A stretch of DNA of 64,000 nucleotides from contig NZ_CP145905.1 in assembly GCF_036894955.1 (NCBI RefSeq), positions 751,501-815,500 on the forward strand. The letters are read 5' to 3'. The notes under the pieces were generated by a model. The model had not been told where the DNA came from. It made no database searches and worked only from the letters and a program-made list of their open reading frames with translations. A program made the translations under genes and the position numbers. Positions 57,878 through 64,000 of this stretch are shown one piece after another. The stretch comes from Paenibacillus sp. KS-LC4. Lineage in GTDB: Bacteria > Bacillota > Bacilli > Paenibacillales > Paenibacillaceae. Position 1 is the first letter of the stretch, and the number at the start of each line of letters is the position of its first letter.

Positions 57878-59128
57878 ATGACAATCGCAGACATCCTCAT
57901 GTTGATTGCCGTTATCTGTATTTGGTCGCTGTTGCTCGTCAATGTGGTGCTGATTATCGCGGGCTATTTATTTTATATCCAGAGCGAGGGGAAGCCTGTA
58001 CCGGAAATCAAAGGGGACACCCCATTCGTTACGATTATGGTTCCAGCACACAATGAAGGTAAGGTTATTACGAAAACGGTAGAATCGCTGCTCGCACTCG
58101 ATTATCCGCATGACCGCTACGAAATTATCGTCATTAACGATAATTCCTCGGATAACAGCGCGGTGCTGCTTGCCGAGGTGCAGGCCAGATACGCGGGGCG
58201 CAATTTAATTATTATTAACACCGATAAGGTGACGGGCGGCAAGGGCAAGTCGAATGCGCTCAACATTGGCTTCCAGCAGAGCCGCGGCGAGCTGATTGCG
58301 ATTTATGATGCGGACAACACGCCGGAGCGCACGGCGCTTCGCTACCTGGTCGGCGAAATTACGAATGATGATACGCTCGGAGCGGTCATCGGCAAGTTCC
58401 GTACGCGCAATCGCGATACGAATCTGCTCACCCGCTTTATTAACATTGAAACGCTGTCCTTCCAGTGGATGGCGCAGGCGGGCAGATGGAAGCTGTTCAA
58501 GCTTTGCACGATACCCGGCACGAACTTCATTATGTGGCGTCATATCGTCGAGCGGATTGGCGGCTGGGATGTGAAGGCGATTGCCGAGGACACCGAGATC
58601 AGCTTCCGCATTTATATGATGGGCTACCGAATTAAGTTTCAGCCGAAGTCCGTCACATGGGAGCAGGAGCCGCAAACGGTCAAGGTATGGTTCAAGCAGC
58701 GAACGCGCTGGGCGAAGGGCAATATTTATGTCATTGTGAAAAATATCCCCTTGCTGTTTGACCGCTCGGCAACGAATATCCGCTTTGATATTTTATATTT
58801 CCTATCCATCTACTTTCTCCTGCTTACGTCGCTCGTTATGTCGGATCTGCTGCTCATTCTTCATGCTTTAGGTTATGTACATACGACAATTGCTGGATTC
58901 AGCTCCTTCCTATGGGTGCTGGCAGTTACGCTGTTTATAGTAGGCACTTATATTACGCTAACAACGGAAAAAGGCGAGCTAAGGCTGTCCAATGTATGGA
59001 TTATTATGCTGATGTACGTATCTTATTGCCAAATGTGGATGGTTGTTGCGGCCTACGGCTTATATACCTACCTTAAGGATTTAGTGTTTAAGCGTGAAGC
59101 AAGATGGTACAAAACCGAACGTTATTAA
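57878..59128 (+). CDS. ydaM: YdaM-like processive glycosyltransferase (GT2)
   Basis: The 416-residue membrane protein has one N-terminal helix, a GT2 catalytic domain and three or four C-terminal helices. Catalytic motifs follow the cellulose/hyaluronan-synthase pattern: Asp88 in VINDNSSD, D144-A-D146 in YDADNTPE, the base in AEDTEISFR (about 238) and QRTRW (about 273-277). There is no PilZ domain, so it is unlike BcsA in not binding c-di-GMP directly; regulation probably passes through the GGDEF-like protein at 61235. The start at 57878 follows AAGGAG. It would polymerise a cytoplasmic sugar nucleotide and extrude the chain. Confidence 0.92.
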   Translation: MTIADILMLIAVICIWSLLLVNVVLIIAGYLFYIQSEGKPVPEIKGDTPFVTIMVPAHNEGKVITKTVESLLALDYPHDRYEIIVINDNSSDNSAVLLAEVQARYAGRNLIIINTDKVTGGKGKSNALNIGFQQSRGELIAIYDADNTPERTALRYLVGEITNDDTLGAVIGKFRTRNRDTNLLTRFINIETLSFQWMAQAGRWKLFKLCTIPGTNFIMWRHIVERIGGWDVKAIAEDTEISFRIYMMGYRIKFQPKSVTWEQEPQTVKVWFKQRTRWAKGNIYVIVKNIPLLFDRSATNIRFDILYFLSIYFLLLTSLVMSDLLLILHALGYVHTTIAGFSSFLWVLAVTLFIVGTYITLTTEKGELRLSNVWIIMLMYVSYCQMWMVVAAYGLYTYLKDLVFKREARWYKTERY

Positions 59129-59145
59129 AGCTGGAGGAGAGCATC

Positions 59146-61245
59146 ATGAAAATACGCATATTCGTCATTACCTGCATTTGCATGGCGATGCTGCTGGGCC
59201 AGTTCGGCCAGCTTGGCCGGGCTACGGCAAGCGCAGCAGAGGCACCTGGCACAGAAAGCTATAAAATTTCATTCGTTGCAGCCGATACATCCATGTCGGG
59301 TGTAATGACTTCGCGTCAGGATTTTTTTCAAATACCGTCCTATTGGGATGTAAGCAGCGTCACTGTCAATGTGGACTATATGGTGTCGCAGCTAGCTGAC
59401 AAGGACCGTTCCAGCGTCACCTTGGCGATTAACGGCGTAGCCTTTTATTCATTCCGCCCAGACCGTACGGTGGAGAAAAAGCAGCGCCTGAGCGTAACCA
59501 TTCCGCGCGAGCTGCTGGCGGAGGGCAGTAATACGCTGTCGACAGTAGGAAGCATTGAGACGATCGTCAATGATCAAATTTGCTCACCTGACGAGACGCG
59601 TGACAATTGGCTGCAGCTGTACAGCAGCTCCAGCGTCGATGTTCGTTATGTGAGCAAGCCGCTGGACGGCTCGATCCGTGATTTTAACGAGCGCTTTACA
59701 GGTCTTGATTCAGGCAGCAAAAGCTTAAACACGGTCGCGGTGCCCGCGCAGGCATCCGCAGCAGAGATGGAGGCGTCCGTCTATGTGCTGTCCGGCTTTG
59801 CTAAGGCGAATACGCTGCAAGACAAGACGATTCCGCTGCTTGGCTTCGATGATCAGTATTATGCAGGCAAAAAGCTCATAACGGCTGTCGCGCTCTATGA
59901 TCAGCTCACAAGCGGTCTGAAAGCAGCTGTCGGCACGCCTGATTTGAACGGCAAAGGCTTGCTACAGCTTGTGCGCCAAGGAGAGCAATGGGTGCTCGTT
60001 GTGACGGCCAAGGATGAGGCGATGCTGGTGAAGGCGAGCCGACTTGTGGCGAATCAGGCATTGATGGGACAGCTCGATGGCGACCGCAAAATCGTCGATG
60101 AAAGCACGGATGTATCGACGCCTGTGGTCAGCATTAGCCGCAATGTCGTATTAACCGAATCAGGTGATGAGCTTAAGGGCTCTCGCCATCAGGAGAAAGC
60201 TTATTTTGTGTCGCTGCCAGCCAATCGTTCCATTGCTGACGCAAGCAAAATCAGCCTCGATTTCCGCTATGCGAAAAATCTGGATTTTGATCGTTCGATG
60301 GTGACCGTGCTCATCAACAATACACCGATTGGCAGCAAGAAGCTGACGGAGGAGCTGGCTAATGGGGACTCCCTTACATTGACGATTCCTAAAAACCTGA
60401 ACATTTCCGGCAACTTCTCTGTCGTTGTCGCCTTTGATTTAGAGCTTTCAAATGCCGTTTGCGTGCAAAATCAGAACCAAATGCCATGGGCTTTCGTGAC
60501 GAAGGATTCCATGCTCCAATTGAATACGAAGGATCGGACGGAGCTGTTGTTCAACAATTATCCGTATCCCTTCTTGCGGGATGGCGCATTTAATCAGGTA
60601 GCGGTTGTACTGCCGAAGGAGCGCGATTCCTATACGTATCGTACAATAGCCAACCTATTTAATTTGCTTGGTCAATATGTGGAGGGCAATACGGGAGACG
60701 TTCTCTTTTATAACGATGATGTTGCTGCTGATGTGTTGAAAGCCCGCAACATCATTGCGATTGGTACCTTCCAAAGCAACAAGGTCATTCGTGATCATAA
60801 TGATGCGTTGTACTTCAAATATGATGCGAATGGCGCAGGCCTGCAGTCGAATGAGAAAATGAGCATTGACTCCGATTACGGCAAGCGCATCGGGACCTTG
60901 CAGCTGATTGACTCCCCGTATGAGGCGGGACATGGCTTGCTCGCCGTTACGGGAGCAGACTCGGAATATTATTATTTAGCCTCCAAGCTGGTCGCCAGTC
61001 AAGGGACGGTATGGAAGGTGTTCGGCGATGGCGTATCGACGGACAAGGACGGAAATATCAACGCCTTTCGATTTAAAAATGAGGCCGAGCCGGAGCAAGC
61101 CTCCGTTATCAGCAATGTGATGGAACGCACCGATGTGCTTAGCTTCGTAGTTGCGGCAGCGCTCGTTATGGTGCTAGTGCTCGTATCGCTGATTTTCCTA
61201 GCTCGCAAATATCGCAGAAGACGGGGTGAGCGCGATGAGGCGTAA
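59146..61245 (+). CDS. ydaN: YdaN-like BcsB-family membrane-anchored subunit
   Basis: The 699-residue protein has a signal peptide (about 1-32), two large carbohydrate-binding-like sandwich regions (MTSRQDFFQIPSYWDVSSVTVNVDYMVSQ; KAYFVSLPANRSIADASKISLDFRYAKN) and a C-terminal helix (about 662-685) with a basic tail. This is the layout of BcsB-type subunits, which guide the exported polymer outside the membrane and are needed by their synthase. The segment NNTPIGSKKLT is a typical BcsB element. GGAGGAG sets ATG 59146. The final codons overlap the GGDEF-like gene. Confidence 0.9.
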   Translation: MKIRIFVITCICMAMLLGQFGQLGRATASAAEAPGTESYKISFVAADTSMSGVMTSRQDFFQIPSYWDVSSVTVNVDYMVSQLADKDRSSVTLAINGVAFYSFRPDRTVEKKQRLSVTIPRELLAEGSNTLSTVGSIETIVNDQICSPDETRDNWLQLYSSSSVDVRYVSKPLDGSIRDFNERFTGLDSGSKSLNTVAVPAQASAAEMEASVYVLSGFAKANTLQDKTIPLLGFDDQYYAGKKLITAVALYDQLTSGLKAAVGTPDLNGKGLLQLVRQGEQWVLVVTAKDEAMLVKASRLVANQALMGQLDGDRKIVDESTDVSTPVVSISRNVVLTESGDELKGSRHQEKAYFVSLPANRSIADASKISLDFRYAKNLDFDRSMVTVLINNTPIGSKKLTEELANGDSLTLTIPKNLNISGNFSVVVAFDLELSNAVCVQNQNQMPWAFVTKDSMLQLNTKDRTELLFNNYPYPFLRDGAFNQVAVVLPKERDSYTYRTIANLFNLLGQYVEGNTGDVLFYNDDVAADVLKARNIIAIGTFQSNKVIRDHNDALYFKYDANGAGLQSNEKMSIDSDYGKRIGTLQLIDSPYEAGHGLLAVTGADSEYYYLASKLVASQGTVWKVFGDGVSTDKDGNINAFRFKNEAEPEQASVISNVMERTDVLSFVVAAALVMVLVLVSLIFLARKYRRRRGERDEA

Positions 61246-62089
61246 TCAGAGCAGTCTTATTTCCGATGCGGGCTTTCTGCTGCTCATCGTTGTCAGCTTC
61301 ATTAGCATTGTATTTACAGCGGGAGATCCAGACCGCTACATGCAAAATATTATATTTCTCAACGTCGCTTTTCTGATTGCGATTATTACGTATTTCACGA
61401 ATGTGACGACGGGGCTAATTCTCAACATTCTCTTTATTTTTGGCTTCGGTACCTATACGCTGTATGGAACGCTTGTAGGGGGAGATACGATCAGCAGCGG
61501 CAATTACTTCTGGCTCATCATGACGCCGGTGTTTACGCTGGTGACTTGGATGCTTACGCTATCGACCAGACAGCTCCAAGCAGAAAATGAACAGCTCAAT
61601 AGAACAAACAGCCGCTTGGCGACGATGGATGAAAATACGAATTTGCGCAACAGCCGCTCGTTCCAAAATGACGCTGCCGTCTTCATGGCGCTGTCCACTC
61701 GATATCAAATTCCGCTCACGCTCCTCGTCGTGAACGTGAAATATTGGGATGAACTGCGGCGGATGGTCAGCGAGGAACGGATGACGGAAGCGATTTTTGA
61801 GCTTTCGCAGATGAGCCAAACGAGTATTCGGACAAATGATTCGATTTATATGCTGAGCAAGGATAATCCGACTTGGGGGCTGCTGCTGTTCACAGACCGC
61901 CAAGGGGCCAATATCGTCATCGAGCGCTTGCGGCATAAAATCCAAGAGTTTAATTCCGCTGAGTTTTCAAGCAAATACAAGGTGGAGCTGAGCCTGAAGA
62001 TCGGGGCGCTGCAATATGAGCCCGAGATGATCCCGACTCCGCTTGATTTTATCGTACAGGCGCGGAAGCAGCTGGAGTATGATGTGTAA
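61235..62089 (+). CDS. ydaK: YdaK-like membrane protein with degenerate GGDEF domain, c-di-GMP receptor
   Basis: The 284-residue protein has four predicted membrane helices (about 10-110), a short coiled coil and a GGDEF-fold domain (about 130-280). The nucleotide signature LTGLxNRRxF is only partly kept (ENTNLRNSRSF). The GG(D/E)EF motif is replaced by SKDNP, so it cannot act as a cyclase. However, an RxxD inhibitory site (RTND) is exactly five residues before that position, as in true I-sites. This is the pattern of YdaK and PelD-like receptors that bind c-di-GMP and switch on polymer synthesis. ATG 61235 follows GGGGTG by 6 bases; a GTG at 61226 is the alternative. It is the last gene of the operon. 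Confidence 0.88.
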   Translation: MRRNQSSLISDAGFLLLIVVSFISIVFTAGDPDRYMQNIIFLNVAFLIAIITYFTNVTTGLILNILFIFGFGTYTLYGTLVGGDTISSGNYFWLIMTPVFTLVTWMLTLSTRQLQAENEQLNRTNSRLATMDENTNLRNSRSFQNDAAVFMALSTRYQIPLTLLVVNVKYWDELRRMVSEERMTEAIFELSQMSQTSIRTNDSIYMLSKDNPTWGLLLFTDRQGANIVIERLRHKIQEFNSAEFSSKYKVELSLKIGALQYEPEMIPTPLDFIVQARKQLEYDV

Positions 62090-62154
62090 GCTGGAGGGAT
62101 AGTAGAGAAGAAGCTAGGGAACGAAAATCGGTTGGAACAATAGTAAGCTGTAGA

Positions 62155-62185
62155 GAGCCTCTTGATTACAAGGGGTTCTTTTTTT
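62155..62185 (+). terminator. Terminator after the exopolysaccharide operon
   Basis: GAGCCTCTTG pairs with CAAGGGGTTC through two G-U pairs, followed by seven T. Confidence 0.8.
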
Positions 62186-62340
62186 ATGCAAAACATCATC
62201 TATTATATAGAAGTTAAATTTAAAATCAATTAAATTTAAATTTACAATAAAATGTCGAATATTAAGAAGGAATGTAAATTCGGATGTAGAATAGTTAAAA
62301 ATGGAATTTGATTTCTGGTTGATTTAGGAGGCGGTAGCAG

Positions 62341-62814
62341 TTGCTTACAGGCAGGCTTCATATGGCTCAGGCAGAGGAGAAGCATCATTCATTTCTATAT
62401 CGTGTTTATGCGAGCACCCGTGAGGAAGAAGTAGGGTCATGGGGCTGGGAGGAATCGTTTCAACAGGCCTTTCTTCGCATGCAATATGATTTACAGAAGC
62501 GCTCCTATGAGGCACAGTATCCAGATGCAGAGAACTATATAGTAATGAAGGATGATTTCCAAATCGGAGTTTGCACGCTTGTTCGCAAGGTGGATAAAAT
62601 GATACTCGTTAATGTGGCACTGCTGTCTGCTTTTCGAAATTCCGGCTATGGCACATATTTGCTGAAGGAGCTTCAGAGTGAGGCGACCAATAGAAAGCAG
62701 CCTATTCAACTTCATGTGATGCAGGGCAATGTGGCGCAGCGATTATACGAAAGACTTGGTTTCCACATGGTAGAGGAGCAAGGGATGCATATGTTGATGG
62801 AATGGAAGCCCTAG
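62341..62814 (+). CDS. GNAT-family acetyltransferase ahead of tail-collar genes
   Basis: The 157-residue protein has a GNAT fold: motif A VNVALLSAFRNSGYGTYLLKELQSEA with the acetyl-CoA loop RNSGYG, and motif B VAQRLYERLGFHMVEEQG. The TTG start (62341) is set by AGGAGG with 9-10 bases spacing. It lies 81 bases upstream of the first tail-collar gene on the same strand, without a terminator, so it is probably co-transcribed. It could acetylate the tail-collar proteins or a neighbour's product; this is only inference. The upstream 62186-62340 region has T/A tracts like an UP-type promoter. Confidence 0.85.
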   Translation: MLTGRLHMAQAEEKHHSFLYRVYASTREEEVGSWGWEESFQQAFLRMQYDLQKRSYEAQYPDAENYIVMKDDFQIGVCTLVRKVDKMILVNVALLSAFRNSGYGTYLLKELQSEATNRKQPIQLHVMQGNVAQRLYERLGFHMVEEQGMHMLMEWKP

Positions 62815-62895
62815 CAATTCTGGAGACATAGCAGACCCCTGACTTGCCTAGCATGATTTAAGAAATATCTACGAACAATCGGGGGGATTTAGACA

Positions 62896-63423
62896 ATGAG
62901 CGAGGCTTACCTTGGTGAAATTCGCATGTTCGCTGGCAGCTATGCTCCAGTGGGCTGGGCGAAATGTGAAGGTCAAATTTTATCTATTTCTGAAAATGAA
63001 GCTCTATATGTATTATTAGGCACAACTTATGGCGGTAATGGTCAAACAACCTTTGGATTGCCAGACCTGAGAGGGAGGATTCCTATTCATAGAGGGTCCT
63101 ACCAAGGCACCAATTACCCGTTAGGCATGCTCGGAGGGACGGAAAGCGTTACGCTCCAAGCCTCTCAATTACCAAACCACACTCATCCCGCTATTGCAGC
63201 AAAAACTACAGGAAGTGACACCTCTCCCCAGAACAATACTTGGGCGCAAGCAGCAGTATACTCCACAGGCCTTGATGGCAACAACAATCCACTTGCACGT
63301 AATCCTATGAATAACAACAGTGTATCGTACTTAGGCGGCAGTCAGCCTCATAGCAATATGATGCCATCTTTGACCCTCTCTTTTATTATCGCCCTTCAAG
63401 GTATTTTTCCTTCACAGAGTTAA
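62896..63423 (+). CDS. Tail-collar domain protein 1 (MdpB-like)
   Basis: The 175-residue protein has an N-terminal phage tail-collar domain (about 3-58; YLGEIRMFAGSYAPVGWAKCEGQ and GGNGQTTFGLPDLRGRIPIH), a glycine-rich linker (GTNYPLGMLGGTESVTL) and a C-terminal region with LPNHTHP and the end SLTLSFIIALQGIFPSQ. These proteins are often annotated as microcystin-dependent-protein-like or phage tail fibre proteins. No signal peptide is present and no other phage gene is nearby. GGGGG before the ATG gives a ribosome site. It is the first of at least three tandem copies. Confidence 0.92.
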   Translation: MSEAYLGEIRMFAGSYAPVGWAKCEGQILSISENEALYVLLGTTYGGNGQTTFGLPDLRGRIPIHRGSYQGTNYPLGMLGGTESVTLQASQLPNHTHPAIAAKTTGSDTSPQNNTWAQAAVYSTGLDGNNNPLARNPMNNNSVSYLGGSQPHSNMMPSLTLSFIIALQGIFPSQS

Positions 63424-63464
63424 TTATTTAATAGATTTAGCACTTTAGATACAGGAGGATGAAA

Positions 63465-63965
63465 ATGGAACCATTTGTTGGAGAAATTAGAGCATTCCCA
63501 TATGGATTTACACCGAAAGGTTGGGCTTCCTGTAACGGGCAGCTTCTACAGATAGCAGCAAATCAAGCTTTGTATTCGCTGCTTGGTACGTATTATGGGG
63601 GGGATGGCAGGAATAGCTTTGCCCTTCCGAATTTACAGGGGAGAGTTCCCATTCATGTTGGACCGCAAACACCGATTGGCAGCGCAGCAGGAGAAGCGGC
63701 TCATACGTTAACGGTAGAAGAAATGCCTATGCATACGCATCAGCTCTCTGCTTCTACGGAAACGGCAGATCAAATAACTCCATCAGGAAATATATGGGCC
63801 AATACACCGTTTACGCCTTATGCTCCTCTGTCGTCGTCGAACGTTCGAATGAATGCAGGAGCTATTGCAGCAGTGGGCGGCAGCCAGCCGCACAACAATA
63901 TGCAGCCCTATTTGGCATTAAATTATTGTATCGCTACTATGGGCATTTTCCCACCAAGAGGTTAA
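63465..63965 (+). CDS. Tail-collar domain protein 2
   Basis: The 166-residue protein repeats the layout of the previous gene: FVGEIRAFPYGFTPKGWASCNGQLLQIAANQALYSLLG, GGDGRNSFALPNLQGRVPIH, MPMHTHQ and the ending LALNYCIATMGIFPPRG. I choose ATG 63465 because GGAGG (63454-63458) lies 6 bases upstream; an in-frame ATG at 63459 directly abuts it. It is a diverged paralogue of tail-collar protein 1 and lies 41 bases after it on the same strand. Confidence 0.92.
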   Translation: MEPFVGEIRAFPYGFTPKGWASCNGQLLQIAANQALYSLLGTYYGGDGRNSFALPNLQGRVPIHVGPQTPIGSAAGEAAHTLTVEEMPMHTHQLSASTETADQITPSGNIWANTPFTPYAPLSSSNVRMNAGAIAAVGGSQPHNNMQPYLALNYCIATMGIFPPRG

Positions 63966-63983
63966 AGGAGGAGGTTTTATTAT

Positions 63984-64000
63984 ATGGATGCATATGTAGG
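63984..64000 (+). CDS. Start of a third tail-collar gene (cut by window end)
   Basis: ATG 63984 follows AAAGGAGGAGG, and the first codons read MDAYVG, the same opening as its two predecessors (SEAYLGEIR, MEPFVGEIR). Only six residues are visible; family assignment rests on this match and on the tandem position. Confidence 0.6.

Noticed and set aside
62896..64000. Prophage
   Set aside because: Only tail-collar proteins are present. No integrase, capsid, terminase or lysis gene is found in the window, so a phage call is unsupported.

Overview
The window looks like chromosome of a Gram-positive, Paenibacillus-like member of the Paenibacillaceae (inference). The supporting signs are strong GGAGG ribosome sites, proteins with S-layer homology (SLH) domains, a meso-diaminopimelate dehydrogenase, regulators that fuse an AraC domain to a siderophore-binding domain, an RsbQ homologue, a modular GH10 xylanase, and a ydaJKLMN/pss-type exopolysaccharide operon. 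I found no rRNA, tRNA, CRISPR array, transposase or prophage.

Layout. 1-3573: truncated M23-type lipoprotein gene, divergent from a two-component system. 3574-6591: two copies of an intergenic palindromic repeat, then glutamate and diaminopimelate dehydrogenases. 6707-8923 (minus): APS kinase, sulfotransferase and HAD phosphatase, probably one sulfation unit. 9131-11426: SDR enzyme divergent from an HxlR regulator and aldo/keto reductase. 11551-11731: cluster of REP-like palindromes. 11863-24239: iron island with a ferredoxin-NADP reductase, two mirror-image pairs of AraC/binding-protein fusion plus siderophore-binding lipoprotein, and a YbtA-like regulator, nitroreductase and YbtPQ/IrtAB-like ABC pair, with Fur-like boxes throughout. 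24444-28734: unknown membrane protein, AraC-GyrI regulator, and an rsbQ-PAS-GGDEF operon. 28940-33640: SLH-esterase, HSL-type hydrolase, SDR and MerR regulator. 34062-43121: two SLH proteins followed by a 2219-residue secreted protein, with an AT-rich block across their junction. 43192-45890: HAD phosphatase, SDR, a collapsed SDR remnant and a TetR regulator. 46198-48600: xylanase. 48687-49962: frameshifted siderophore-binding lipoprotein and a decayed Fur-box gene. 49972-53306: divergent PRPP synthetase, GNAT, SDR, alkyltransferase-like protein. 53342-62089: exopolysaccharide operon ending in a catalytically degenerate GGDEF protein. 62341-64000: GNAT followed by at least three tail-collar proteins.

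How the genes fit together. The iron island combines capture (lipoproteins), intracellular ligand-sensing regulators, a possible ABC importer and reductases under apparent Fur control. A likely active diguanylate cyclase behind RsbQ and a receptor-type GGDEF protein in the polysaccharide operon suggest that both ends of a c-di-GMP pathway lie in one window. The SLH proteins, giant secreted protein, xylanase, esterase and polysaccharide operon point to a cell adapted to plant polymers and surface life.
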